A DNA stretch of 64,000 bases from Alkalihalobacillus sp047302405 (GCF_047302405.1 NZ_CP154853.1:2108001-2172000); one strand, 5' to 3'. Numbered from the stretch's first letter, positions 8,089-16,454 are shown. Notes: generated by a model not told the origin, from the letters alone. A program made the numbers and translations.

Positions 8089-9713
8089 TATTTTACGACC
8101 TCCGCTGATTCAATTAATTCTCCACTTAATGACCATGTTTTGGCATCATTAATTTTAACATAAACGATCGTTCCGATGACTGATTTAGGACCTCTAAAAT
8201 TAACAAGACGATTTGTTCTCGTCCGTCCAGCTAATACGTCTGGATTCTTTTTACTTTCGCCTTCTACTAATACTTCAACGACTTTACCTTGATATTCAAG
8301 ATTTTTCTTCGCTGAAATTTCATTAACAAGGGCATTCAGACGAGCAAGACGTTCACGTTTTACTTTATCTGGTACATTATCTTTCATCTTCGCTGCTGGT
8401 GTCCCTTCACGTGGCGAATAAATATACGTAAAGGCACTATCAAATTCGATTTCACGCATAAGTGATAATGTATCCTCAAATTGCTCCTCTGTTTCGTTCG
8501 GGAAACCAACAATAATATCGGTTGTAAACGAAGCATTGGGAATCGTATTTTTTATTTTATTCGCAAGCTCAATGTATCTTTCACGCGTATATTTACGAGC
8601 CATTAGCTTAAGGATTTGCGAGTTTCCATGCTGAACCGGTAAATGAATATGCTCAACCAGATTCCCACCTTTTGCTAACACTTCAATTAAATGATCATCA
8701 AAGTCTCGTGGATGACTCGTTGTGAAACGAACACGCGGAATATCAATTTTATGAATTTCATCCATTAAATGACCTAGTCCATAATCGATGTCATCAAAAT
8801 CTTTACCATAAGCATTTACATTTTGCCCGAGTAAAGTTACTTCTTGATAACCTTGGCGTGCTAAGTCTCTTACTTCGGCGATAATGTCTTCAGGACGTCG
8901 ACTTCTTTCTTTCCCACGTGTATAAGGCACAATACAGTACGTACAAAACTTGTCACAGCCATACATAATATTAACCCAAGCTTGAGTATTCCCTTTTCGC
9001 TTACGGGGCATATTTTCAATAATGTCACCCTCTTTGGACCAAACTTCAATCACCATTTCTTTGCCAAAGATTGCTTCTTTTAAAAGGTGTGGAAGGCGAT
9101 GAATATTGTGGGTCCCAAAGATTAAATCCATATGCTGGTGTTTTTTCATAATTCGATTGACGACATTTTCTTCTTGTGACATACAGCCACAAATCCCTAA
9201 AATCAATTCAGGTTTTTCTTGTTTTAGCGTTTTTAAATGGCCAATTTCACCAAATACTTTATTCTCCGCATTTTCACGAATCGCACAGGTGTTTAATAAA
9301 ATGACATCGGCCTCATTTGTATCTTCCGTTTCTGAAAAACCCATTTCAAGCAAAAGACCTGACATGTTTTCAGAATCGTGAACATTCATTTGGCAACCAT
9401 ATGTCCGAATTAAAAATTTCTTCCCTTGGCCAATCGTTTTCATGTCATCAGGAATTAACGTGTCTGGTCGGATAACTTGCACATCTTCTTTGCCTCGACG
9501 TTTTCCTTGTTTATAATCAGGCTGGTCTAAAATCGAAATCTCTCGCCCTTCGATTCGAATCACCTTTTTATTCCCTTCTTCGGAAATGACCTTTGCATTA
9601 GAAAAATCGAAATACTTACTATAATCTTTGCTTTTTCCGTTCGAGGATTTTACGTCCTTTTCGGAAGTTTCGTTTGTATTTCCTTGTTTCCCTAATCTTT
9701 GCTCTTCATTCAT
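8088..9713 (-). CDS. miaB: tRNA-2-methylthio-N6-dimethylallyladenosine synthase MiaB
   Basis: MiaB is a radical-SAM methylthiotransferase that adds the 2-methylthio group to i6A37 of tRNAs reading codons starting with U. The domains run in order: a low-complexity N-terminal extension (about residues 1-95) typical of Bacillus MiaB; the MTTase domain with its three cysteines (YGCQMN, NTCAIRE, CGCMSQ); and the radical-SAM cluster CDKFCTYC with Cys253, Cys257 and Cys260. A C-terminal TRAM region (about 470-535) follows. The length is 541, against about 509 in B. subtilis; the extra residues are in the N-terminal tail. The ATG has an AAAGGAG site 8 bases upstream, and a sigma-A-type promoter lies 42 bp before it. 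It is the first gene of the miaB-ricA operon. Confidence 0.96.
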   Translation of the reverse strand: MNEEQRLGKQGNTNETSEKDVKSSNGKSKDYSKYFDFSNAKVISEEGNKKVIRIEGREISILDQPDYKQGKRRGKEDVQVIRPDTLIPDDMKTIGQGKKFLIRTYGCQMNVHDSENMSGLLLEMGFSETEDTNEADVILLNTCAIRENAENKVFGEIGHLKTLKQEKPELILGICGCMSQEENVVNRIMKKHQHMDLIFGTHNIHRLPHLLKEAIFGKEMVIEVWSKEGDIIENMPRKRKGNTQAWVNIMYGCDKFCTYCIVPYTRGKERSRRPEDIIAEVRDLARQGYQEVTLLGQNVNAYGKDFDDIDYGLGHLMDEIHKIDIPRVRFTTSHPRDFDDHLIEVLAKGGNLVEHIHLPVQHGNSQILKLMARKYTRERYIELANKIKNTIPNASFTTDIIVGFPNETEEQFEDTLSLMREIEFDSAFTYIYSPREGTPAAKMKDNVPDKVKRERLARLNALVNEISAKKNLEYQGKVVEVLVEGESKKNPDVLAGRTRTNRLVNFRGPKSVIGTIVYVKINDAKTWSLSGELIESAEVVK

Positions 9714-9754
9714 CGAAAAAACTCCTTTACCGAAAATAAAACATTCAATATTAT

Positions 9755-9783
9755 ATTATACTTGTCTTCCCCTTTAAAAACAA
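9755..9783 (-). promoter_or_regulatory. Sigma-A-type promoter of miaB-ricA
   Basis: The minus strand reads TTGTTT, 17 bases, then TATAAT, with the -10 box about 42 bp before the miaB ATG. The rest of the 276-bp gap up to spoVS holds only the spoVS terminator. Confidence 0.65.
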
Positions 9784-9943
9784 TGAAACTTCCATGGCGA
9801 TACGACAAACATTCTAAAATAAGGACTATTGAAAAGAAGACTAGTTCAGTTATTCCTCGACCAAGTGACTCCACTAGCTAAAAGTGAGGTAGAAGTGTCG
9901 ACATTTATCTTTTATTAGTTTGATTGCCTCAATCTTCACACAC

Positions 9944-9981
9944 GTAAAAAAACTGCCTAATCATAAAAAGATTAGACAGTT
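9944..9981 (-). terminator. Terminator of spoVS
   Basis: A perfect-looking stem AACTGTCTAATC / GATTAGGCAGTT (one G-U pair) with a 7-base loop and a following T run sits just after the spoVS stop. Confidence 0.9.
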
Positions 9982-9989
9982 CTTATTCG

Positions 9990-10250
9990 TTATCTAGGCT
10001 CAATGATTAATTTAATCGCCGTTCTTTCTTCGCCATCGATTTCAATATCTGTGAAGGCAGGGATACAAATTAAGTCAATTCCACTAGGTGCGACAAAGCC
10101 TCTTGCAATGGCAATTGCTTTAATCGATTGATTAAGGGCCCCAGCTCCAATCGCTTGGATTTCGGCAGAACCTCGTTCTCGAATCACACCCGCTAGAGCA
10201 CCAGCGACAGAATTTGGTGTAGATTTTGCTGAAACTTTTAAAACTTCCAT
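9990..10250 (-). CDS. spoVS: Stage V sporulation protein S
   Basis: SpoVS is a small Alba-like protein that, in B. subtilis, affects septation and stage V coat development. The 86-residue sequence has the full family length and is nearly invariant in bacilli. It starts MEVLKVSAKS and carries the VAGALAGVIRERG, IGAGALNQ..KAIAIARGF and FTDIEIDGEERTAIKL blocks. An AAAGGAGG ribosome site lies 8 bases before the ATG. The gene is monocistronic, with its own terminator and a candidate sigma-H promoter. In B. subtilis, tdh and kbl lie between spoVS and miaB; here they are absent. Confidence 0.97.
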   Translation of the reverse strand: MEVLKVSAKSTPNSVAGALAGVIRERGSAEIQAIGAGALNQSIKAIAIARGFVAPSGIDLICIPAFTDIEIDGEERTAIKLIIEPR

Positions 10251-10369
10251 TTCTTGTACCTCCTTTTATTACGACTAATATTGGTTCTAGCTAAGATGTG
10301 GGAAAAAGTGATCACTCTTAACCTATGACTCCTGATGTCAATGTACAAGAGATGCTAATAGTTAATAGT

Positions 10370-10397
10370 ATTTCGCAAAATCAATTCATATTCCTGC
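10370..10397 (-). promoter_or_regulatory. Candidate sigma-H promoter of spoVS
   Basis: The minus strand has GCAGGAATAT followed after about 13 bases by GCGAAAT, about 120 bp before the spoVS ATG. This is close to the sigma-H pattern (AGGAwwT, spacer, GAAT). B. subtilis spoVS is sigma-H dependent. The match was judged by eye. Confidence 0.4.
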
Positions 10398-10400
10398 TTT

Positions 10401-10432
10401 CAAAAATAAATTTCTAAAGAATCATTCTTTAG
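10401..10432 (-). terminator. Possible terminator of ymdB
   Basis: CTAAAGAAT/ATTCTTTAG forms a 9-bp stem directly after the ymdB stop, followed by AAATTTATTTTT. The T tract is interrupted, so efficiency is uncertain. Confidence 0.5.
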
Positions 10433-10437
10433 TCGGA

Positions 10438-11235
10438 TTATACATGAAAGAAAGGATGATCATCATTAATAAGAATGCGTTGAATTGATTTTGCCAGACC
10501 CGTTTTTGGGTCGACATCAATGATCACTCCATTTAATTGTTCCCTTCCTTCTGTTACTTCAAACCTCGCTGGCAAACTTGTTAAAAATCTTTGAATAATA
10601 ACTTCTTTCTCAACCCCTAAAATACCATCATAGGGCCCAGTCATACCAACATCTGTTATATACGCCGTTCCGTCTGGTAAAATTCGCTCATCCGCCGTTT
10701 GAACATGGGTATGCGTCCCAACAACTGCCGTCACTCTACCATCTAAATACCAGCCCATCGCTTGTTTTTCACTTGTGGCTTCTGCATGAAAATCAACAAA
10801 AATATAAGGGGTTCTCTCCTTGATTTCTTCTAAAATCTGATCGATCTTTCTAAAAGGACAATCAATCGCCGGTAAAAAAGTCCGTCCCATTAAATTAACA
10901 ACCGCCACTTCAATTTGATTGATTTTTACAAACGTGTACCCTTTCCCAGGAACTCCTTCTGGATAATTCGCCGGTCGTACCATCGCTTTTGCTCGATCAA
11001 TAAACTCAAATATATCTTTTTTGTCAAAGCTATGATTACCAAGTGTGACCGCTTGAGCCCCAGCATCCATAAAACCTTTATATATTCTTTCAGTTATGCC
11101 TTTTCCAGACGCTGCATTTTCACCATTAATAATCGTAATCGTCGGTTTATATGACTTTTTCAGCTTTGGTAAATATTCATCCACCATATTTCTACCAGGT
11201 GAGCCAACAACATCACCAATAAATAAAATTCTCAT
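10438..11235 (-). CDS. ymdB: Cyclic-nucleotide/metallophosphodiesterase YmdB
   Basis: YmdB is a calcineurin-like metallophosphodiesterase that acts on 2',3'- and 3',5'-cyclic nucleotides. In B. subtilis it influences the switch between motility and biofilm. The metal-binding motifs are all visible: GDVVGSPG near the start, NGENAASGKG, GNHSFD, DFHAEATSEK and GTHTHVQTAD. From the ATG at 11235 the protein has 265 residues, against 264 in B. subtilis. The frame stays open upstream to a GTG at 11307, but the GAGG site 5 bases before the internal ATG and the family length support the shorter form. It follows rny on the chromosome, as in B. subtilis, but each gene has its own terminator. Confidence 0.95.
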   Translation of the reverse strand: MRILFIGDVVGSPGRNMVDEYLPKLKKSYKPTITIINGENAASGKGITERIYKGFMDAGAQAVTLGNHSFDKKDIFEFIDRAKAMVRPANYPEGVPGKGYTFVKINQIEVAVVNLMGRTFLPAIDCPFRKIDQILEEIKERTPYIFVDFHAEATSEKQAMGWYLDGRVTAVVGTHTHVQTADERILPDGTAYITDVGMTGPYDGILGVEKEVIIQRFLTSLPARFEVTEGREQLNGVIIDVDPKTGLAKSIQRILINDDHPFFHV

Positions 11236-11333
11236 ATTATCCTCATTTCTATTCATACAGTCTTGTTTACCCTTATTAGTATAAAGGAATAGACTAGCCG
11301 CTGTCACCCTTTGCTCTTTTTGTTCTAAAACAA

Positions 11334-11361
11334 AATAAAAAAAGCGGCCGAAGCCACTTTT
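11334..11361 (-). terminator. Terminator of rny
   Basis: AAGTGGC-TTCG-GCCGCTT forms a stem with a UUCG tetraloop, followed by seven T residues, directly after the rny stop codon. Confidence 0.92.
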
Positions 11362-12936
11362 TTATTTTGCATACTCAACTGCCCGTGTTTCACGAATGAC
11401 GGTCACGCGGATGTGACCAGGGTAATCAAGCTCATCTTCAATTTTTTTCGTAATATCTCTTGCTAATTTGTGGGCAAGTGCATCATCTACGACATCAGGG
11501 CGAACCATAATTCTCACTTCGCGACCTGCTTGAATCGCATATGTCTTTTCAACGCCTTCAAACGACTCCGAAATCTCTTCAAGTTTTTCAAGACGTCGAA
11601 TATACGTTTCTAGCGTTTCACGACGAGCACCTGGACGCGCTGCTGATAAAGCATCTGCTGCAGCGACAACTGTTGAAATAACCGAAGTTGATTCCACATC
11701 ACCATGATGAGAAGCAATCGCATTGATAACCACTGGATGTTCCTTGTACTTCGTCGCAAGTTCAACACCAATTTCAACATGACTTCCTTCCACTTCATGG
11801 TCAATCGCTTTACCGATATCGTGTAATAGACCAGCTCTTCTGGCAAGCTTGACATCTTCTCCTAGTTCAGCAGCCATTAATCCCGCTAAATAAGCGACTT
11901 CCATTGAATGCTTCAAGACGTTTTGACCATAACTCGTTCTAAATTTCAAACGACCTAAAATCTTAATTAAATCAGGATGCAAACCATGGATGCCCATTTC
12001 AAATGTGGCTTGCTCTCCGTACTCACGAATTGATTCGTCTACTTCTCTTCTCGATTTATCGACCATTTCTTCAATTCTCGCTGGGTGAATACGTCCATCT
12101 TGAACGAGTTTTTCAAGAGCCGAACGAGCAATTTCACGACGAATAGGATCGAAGCCTGATAAAATAACCGCTTCAGGAGTATCATCAATAATTAAATCAA
12201 TTCCTGTTAATGTTTCTAAAGCGCGGATATTTCGTCCTTCACGTCCGATAATTCGACCTTTCATCTCATCATTTGGAAGAGTGACAACGGAGACCGTTGT
12301 TTCTGCCACATGATCGGCTGAGCAACGTTGAAGAGCTAATGATAAAATTTCTCTTGCTTTTTTATCAGCTTCTTCTTTTGCTTGCATGGTGCGTTCTTTA
12401 ATTAAGACCGCTGATTCATGAGCAAGCTCTTGCTCTAATTCTTCACGGATTGATGCTCGTGCTTCTTCACGAGAATATCCGGAAATGCGTTCAAGTTCTT
12501 CTTTTTGTTGTTGTACGATTTCCTCAACTTTACTTTCCATCTCTTCAACTTGTCGTTGTTTTTTGGTGAGAGAATCCTCCCTTTTTTCCAAAGCTTCTTC
12601 TTTCTTGTCCAAAGTTTCACTCTTACGGTCTAGGATCTCTTCTTTTTGTACCAAACGATTCTCTTGTTTTTGAATCTCATTTCTTCTTTCACGAACATCA
12701 CGTTCAGCCTCGGTACGAATTTTGTGAATCTCATCCTTAGCTTCAAGGATCGCTTCTTTACGACTTGACTCAGCGTCGCGTTTCGCGTCTTCAGTAATTT
12801 GTTTCGCGGCTTGTTCCGCACTAGAAATTTTCGCTTCTGCAATGGATTTTCGAACAAGATATCCAACAACCGCACCAATGATTGCAGCGACAACAAGCAA
12901 AGCAGGGAAGAGGAAACCATTACTTAAAATATCCAC
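11362..12936 (-). CDS. rny: Ribonuclease Y
   Basis: RNase Y is the membrane-anchored endoribonuclease that initiates much of mRNA decay in Bacillus. The 524-residue protein has an N-terminal membrane segment (about residues 8-28) and a long charged coiled coil (about 30-205) rich in Glu, Lys and Arg. A KH RNA-binding domain follows with GRIIGREGRNIRALE. The HD domain carries HSMEVAYLAG, LLHDIGKAID and ASHHGD. Translation starts at a GTG with AGGAGGTG just upstream. A strong sigma-A promoter overlaps the end of the preceding ATPase gene, and the 125-nt leader contains a stem-loop (13022-13054). Partner RicA is encoded nearby. Confidence 0.97.
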   Translation of the reverse strand: MDILSNGFLFPALLVVAAIIGAVVGYLVRKSIAEAKISSAEQAAKQITEDAKRDAESSRKEAILEAKDEIHKIRTEAERDVRERRNEIQKQENRLVQKEEILDRKSETLDKKEEALEKREDSLTKKQRQVEEMESKVEEIVQQQKEELERISGYSREEARASIREELEQELAHESAVLIKERTMQAKEEADKKAREILSLALQRCSADHVAETTVSVVTLPNDEMKGRIIGREGRNIRALETLTGIDLIIDDTPEAVILSGFDPIRREIARSALEKLVQDGRIHPARIEEMVDKSRREVDESIREYGEQATFEMGIHGLHPDLIKILGRLKFRTSYGQNVLKHSMEVAYLAGLMAAELGEDVKLARRAGLLHDIGKAIDHEVEGSHVEIGVELATKYKEHPVVINAIASHHGDVESTSVISTVVAAADALSAARPGARRETLETYIRRLEKLEEISESFEGVEKTYAIQAGREVRIMVRPDVVDDALAHKLARDITKKIEDELDYPGHIRVTVIRETRAVEYAK

Positions 12937-13021
12937 TCTTTCACCTCCTCTTGCTATCTAATTGTTGGTTCCATACATGCATTTTTGTCATGTTAATCAT
13001 GTTTCAAACAATTTTTGGTTC

Positions 13022-13054
13022 GTATGCGGAAAGGATTAAATTAGTACCGCATAC
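13022..13054 (-). promoter_or_regulatory. Stem-loop in the rny leader
   Basis: GTATGCGG and CCGCATAC form a perfect 8-bp stem with a 17-base loop between the rny promoter and its ribosome site. No T tract follows on the minus strand, so it is not an obvious terminator. It could stabilise the leader or serve as a site for RNase Y autoregulation, which is inference. Confidence 0.5.
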
Positions 13055-13060
13055 CATATA

Positions 13061-13089
13061 ATTGTAAAGCTCGTATACATCATTGTCAA
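13061..13089 (-). promoter_or_regulatory. Sigma-A promoter of rny
   Basis: TTGACA, 17 bases, TACAAT on the minus strand gives a near-consensus promoter. It overlaps the last codons of the ATPase gene at 13086-13751, so rny has its own start independent of the nuclease cluster. Confidence 0.75.
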
Positions 13090-13751
13090 GAGTTGTCAAG
13101 AACGATCACCTCACTGATGCCATCACGAATCGATACTTGATACGCTTTATCACCTGATTCAGCTAGATGCTGATTGTGAGTAATCATAATAACTTGACGT
13201 TCAAACATCATACTTAACGACTTCAAAAAATCGTATAAATAATGCACATAATCGCCTGAAACATGTTTACCAGGCTCATCTAAAAGAAGAGCTCCGTTCA
13301 TTTTGGGCTGGATCGTTTCGATTAAAGCAACACGTAAGGCGAGTGTCACAATATCGACGACACCGCCACCCCTTGAATCTTGTGGTTTTGTTTTAATTTG
13401 AACGCCTTCGTATTCGGTTACGACATAAAATTCAGCGACCGCTTTGTTCCCATGCTCTTCAATTTCGATTACAAAAGAAAAAAGCGGACCGAATACATAT
13501 TGCAAAGCATTTGTAACAAGTGTTTCCATTTGCTGCTTTGCTTGTTCCCTTGCATATTCAGCTGATTGCTGTAAAAGTACACGGGCTTTTTCATATATAT
13601 CAATCGTGTCTTGATATTCATTCAGTTCCTGTTGTTTTTTTTCGAGCTGTTCTTCTAATAGGACTCGTTTCGCATCAAGTCGAATCCATTCATTTTTTGT
13701 TTCCGTTAATTGTCGTTCTAGTTCGGCTATTTTCCCACGATTATCTACCAT
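13086..13751 (-). CDS. Rad50/SbcC-like C-terminal ATPase half (signature, Walker B)
   Basis: The 221-residue protein has an N-terminal coiled coil (about residues 1-80). An ABC-type ATPase half domain follows, with a signature-like SRGGG at 127-131, Walker B ALLLDEP at 154-160, a D-loop region GKHVS, and the switch histidine in THNQ at 191-194. It has no Walker A, which is supplied by the product of 14014-15453. Together they would rebuild a Rad50/SbcC/RecF-class head. Its ATG overlaps the end of the small coiled-coil gene by 11 bp, so translation is likely coupled. This separate-gene arrangement differs from normal SbcC (one chain of about 1000-1100 residues). Binding to the metallophosphoesterase gene product is inferred from operon order. 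Confidence 0.8.
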   Translation of the reverse strand: MVDNRGKIAELERQLTETKNEWIRLDAKRVLLEEQLEKKQQELNEYQDTIDIYEKARVLLQQSAEYAREQAKQQMETLVTNALQYVFGPLFSFVIEIEEHGNKAVAEFYVVTEYEGVQIKTKPQDSRGGGVVDIVTLALRVALIETIQPKMNGALLLDEPGKHVSGDYVHYLYDFLKSLSMMFERQVIMITHNQHLAESGDKAYQVSIRDGISEVIVLDNS

Positions 13752-14001
13752 CTTTCATGAGTTCCTTTGGAATTAACGACCAAGCTTCATTTACGGCCTG
13801 CTCGATATGCTTTTCAAGTGCTTCAATCTCTTGATCCAAATCCTCAGGTTTTACGCCAAGCTCATTAAGTTCTGCTAATAAACGTTTTTCTTGATTTTCT
13901 AATTCTTCTAATTTTGCTTCCGCTCGGTAACGCATATCCTTTGCTTGCTCAATCGTTTTTTTCATTTTGGCCAAATCTTGTTCAATATGTTCGTGATTCA
14001 T
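13741..14001 (-). CDS. Small coiled-coil protein of the split Rad50-like cluster
   Basis: This 86-residue, strongly charged protein is almost entirely predicted coiled coil by its heptad-like pattern of Leu, Ile and Ala between Glu and Lys residues. A break around GVKPEDL (about residues 49-55) separates two helices. I recognise no named family. A textbook GGAGGAGG ribosome site overlaps the stop of the preceding gene (TAGGAGGAGG) and sits 6 bases before the ATG, so this is a real gene and not debris from a frameshift. It lies exactly between the two ATPase halves. It may supply part of the returning coiled-coil arm or hold the halves together, which is inference. Confidence 0.75.
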   Translation of the reverse strand: MNHEHIEQDLAKMKKTIEQAKDMRYRAEAKLEELENQEKRLLAELNELGVKPEDLDQEIEALEKHIEQAVNEAWSLIPKELMKDGR

Positions 14002-14013
14002 TTTTTCCTCCTC

Positions 14014-15453
14014 CTATTCATGTAAAAAAGTCATTATTTTTTCTTTATTCACTTCATGGCCACATAGAGGGCAAGTTCCTTCATTGACTAAAGCTTGTTC
14101 GTATTCCTTTTCAAGCTTAGATAAATCGAGTAATGTTTTTTCTATAAATGTTCTTCCCTTATCAATACGATTTTTTAAATCTTCATATTGAACTCGTTTT
14201 TGTTTCAAAATCTCCATTTTGGCAACCTTTTTATGAACAAAATCAAGCTGTTCATTTAATGGTTCAACTTTTTCTAACCATTGTAATTGTTTTTTTAAGC
14301 TACTTAATTCTACATACAGGTCATCTTTTTGAATAGATAGATTCGATAATTGTCGTAAACGTCTCGTTTGTTCGTGAATCTGCCCAAGCTGTTGAATTTT
14401 TTTATTTAAGATAAACTCCGTTTGTTGTAATCGTTCTTTCGAGTATTGTTGCTCCTTTTTGAGTTGCTGATAACTCGATGAAAATTTGCCTAATTGTTCT
14501 CTTTTTTGTACATTGGCCATGATTTTTTCAAAAATATCTTGAACCGTTTGGACATGTTTAGTTTTTTCAATCCATTGTTTACACACAACAATTGCTGTTT
14601 TCGTTTCCTGTACATATTGCTGTTTTCGTTTCAATTCTTTCAAACGATACATCGCGATTTGGATATTTTCAAGCTTGACTTCCCAGTTTAAGGCTCCTGA
14701 AACTAATTGTTTCGTCCGCAGCATTTTCGCTTTTTCCTGTTGCTGCTCTTTATATTCGGCTTGTAAGCTTTTCCACTTTTCAAGTCGGTCTTGTTTGACC
14801 TTTAATTGGGTCATAAAGGCTTCTACTCTGTTAATTTTCTCCTTAGAATCGTTTAGAGCTTGATAAGGTTCAAGCTGGTGCTGCAATTGTTCGACCTCTT
14901 CTTGGCCATGCTTTTTTCTTTGTTGTAATTGTGATAAATCCTTTGACGTATCACGAATCGCCATGTCTAAATAATGAGCCCCACTAATTCGACCAATTGT
15001 TTTCGCTCGCACCGACCCTGTTTGCTCTAATAAAAATGGCCCATCTAATTGCTGAGCAAGGTGGAGGTGCAACTCATTATCACGATCAACTCGTAGCGGA
15101 AACATCCCATGAGCTTCAAGCACTTCTTTCGGAACTTGAGTACCAAATCCTTCTAATATGAGTTCTTCATCATTTGCTTTTTTTATTATATAGCGGTTTT
15201 TTGAGCTTTTTCGTTCCCTAATAATCGTGACCCCATTTTCAAACTCGATCGTTACTCGCACAAAGTTCGCCCCAACTCTGACAAAGTCCGTTCCTCTTGG
15301 CAAGTTAAATAGAACCCAACGAATTGCTCTTATAATCGCCGTTTTACCACTGTCTGATTGACCAACAATGACATTTAATCCTTTATCAAAATCAATCCAT
15401 GTGTCTAAATGAGATTGAAAGTTTTCGAGTCTAACTGAGAGTATGTTATTCAT
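14014..15453 (-). CDS. Rad50/SbcC-like N-terminal ATPase half with C-terminal zinc hook
   Basis: The 479-residue protein starts with an SMC/RecF-type P-loop domain: LENFQSH, then Walker A GQSDSGKT at residues 31-38, and the VRVTIEFENG strand typical of SbcC heads. A Q-loop/lobe region (about 100-165) and a long coiled coil (about 170-455) follow. The chain ends only 15 residues after CPLCGH (Cys461, Cys464), which matches the CPxC zinc hook that lies mid-chain in Rad50 and SbcC. There is no signature or Walker B motif; those are in the product of 13086-13751. Its ATG overlaps the upstream nuclease stop by 8 bp and has a GGAGGGGG ribosome site. Function in double-strand-break end processing is inferred from family and context. 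Confidence 0.85.
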   Translation of the reverse strand: MNNILSVRLENFQSHLDTWIDFDKGLNVIVGQSDSGKTAIIRAIRWVLFNLPRGTDFVRVGANFVRVTIEFENGVTIIRERKSSKNRYIIKKANDEELILEGFGTQVPKEVLEAHGMFPLRVDRDNELHLHLAQQLDGPFLLEQTGSVRAKTIGRISGAHYLDMAIRDTSKDLSQLQQRKKHGQEEVEQLQHQLEPYQALNDSKEKINRVEAFMTQLKVKQDRLEKWKSLQAEYKEQQQEKAKMLRTKQLVSGALNWEVKLENIQIAMYRLKELKRKQQYVQETKTAIVVCKQWIEKTKHVQTVQDIFEKIMANVQKREQLGKFSSSYQQLKKEQQYSKERLQQTEFILNKKIQQLGQIHEQTRRLRQLSNLSIQKDDLYVELSSLKKQLQWLEKVEPLNEQLDFVHKKVAKMEILKQKRVQYEDLKNRIDKGRTFIEKTLLDLSKLEKEYEQALVNEGTCPLCGHEVNKEKIMTFLHE

Positions 15454-16435
15454 ACTCTTCCCCCTCCCAGCTTTCTTCTACAACGGTAATCCTTCGTAAC
15501 GCTTCCTGTTTGACCTCGTCTTCAACATTCGATAAAGAAGCGAGTTCTTGGATAATATCAGACATTTGTAAGCTTTGAAAATCAGATTGTTCTTTTACTT
15601 GTTGGATAAACTGATGCAGCTTTTCTTCTTGATGAACCGCTTTTTCTAAAAAACTACGATCAAGTACTTCTTCCCCTTTTTGAGCGGTTTTTAATACTTG
15701 TTCGACTAAATTGATTTTCTCTTTTGATAGTTGACCAATGACAACTTTTGGGAAGCGATTAAGCTCTGACCAATGATTATTAACACGAGCTAGTGCCCCT
15801 GGGTTACAGATAAACTTACCTTCTCGTTCTTTAATCCCAAACCCCCCATGGTAATGGCCTGTAAATAAAATATCGGCTGTTGTTCCCCAAATATGATCAA
15901 TTAATGTGTGAGGAATTCCTTCTGGTAAAGCCTTTTCGACAAGCATACTATGAACGGTATGAATCATAAGATCCGCTTGATGTTCATTGATTGGATAATA
16001 ATCTAACTTGGGGTCACGTTGATCTAAGTCATAATGATAAGGTTGTCCAGATAGTTGCACCTTTAGGCCGTTTTTTTCAAGTAATAGCGGAGCATCTGGC
16101 TGAATAATCGTCATTAAACCAAACGAATCTAATAAACCTAACATCGTACGAGAGAGAGTATTTGGGTTGTGCCCATATGTGTCATGGTTACCTGAAATCG
16201 CGTAGATCGGCATCTGTGCCGCTCGAAAGATTTTCGCAAATTGACCAACCACATTCGGGGATAAATCAGGTCTATCAAAAACATCGCCACCATGTAAAAT
16301 AAAATCAACTTGGCGTTCATTAGCGATTTCAATAACCTCTGTTATTTTCATTTTTAATGTTTCAACAAAATCATCTAAACGATTTTTCGGAGAAGTTCCA
16401 CGAATATGGGTATCGGTAAAATATAAAAATTGCAT
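15446..16435 (-). CDS. Mre11/SbcD-like metallophosphoesterase nuclease
   Basis: This 329-residue protein is the probable nuclease partner of the split Rad50-like ATPase. The Mre11/SbcD metal-binding motifs are complete: DTH at 8-10, GGDVFD at 49-54, GNHD at 82-85, a His in MIHTVHS near 159-162, and GHYHGG at 193-198. An SbcD-like C-terminal region (about 240-329) is helical and charged and could bind the ATPase coiled coil. It is the first gene of the four-gene cluster and follows recA by about 104 bp across the recA terminator. The ribosome site GGAGG is 11 bases from the ATG, which is rather long. No promoter was obvious, so expression may depend on read-through from recA. Confidence 0.88.
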   Translation of the reverse strand: MQFLYFTDTHIRGTSPKNRLDDFVETLKMKITEVIEIANERQVDFILHGGDVFDRPDLSPNVVGQFAKIFRAAQMPIYAISGNHDTYGHNPNTLSRTMLGLLDSFGLMTIIQPDAPLLLEKNGLKVQLSGQPYHYDLDQRDPKLDYYPINEHQADLMIHTVHSMLVEKALPEGIPHTLIDHIWGTTADILFTGHYHGGFGIKEREGKFICNPGALARVNNHWSELNRFPKVVIGQLSKEKINLVEQVLKTAQKGEEVLDRSFLEKAVHQEEKLHQFIQQVKEQSDFQSLQMSDIIQELASLSNVEDEVKQEALRRITVVEESWEGEEYE

Positions 16436-16454
16436 GTTCTTCTCTACCTCCAGT

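Noticed and set aside
13086..15453. A frameshifted or broken single sbcC gene
   Set aside because: Each piece has its own clear ribosome site and short overlaps, and the coiled-coil length on the return side is far too short for a simple break. The separate-gene reading fits better.
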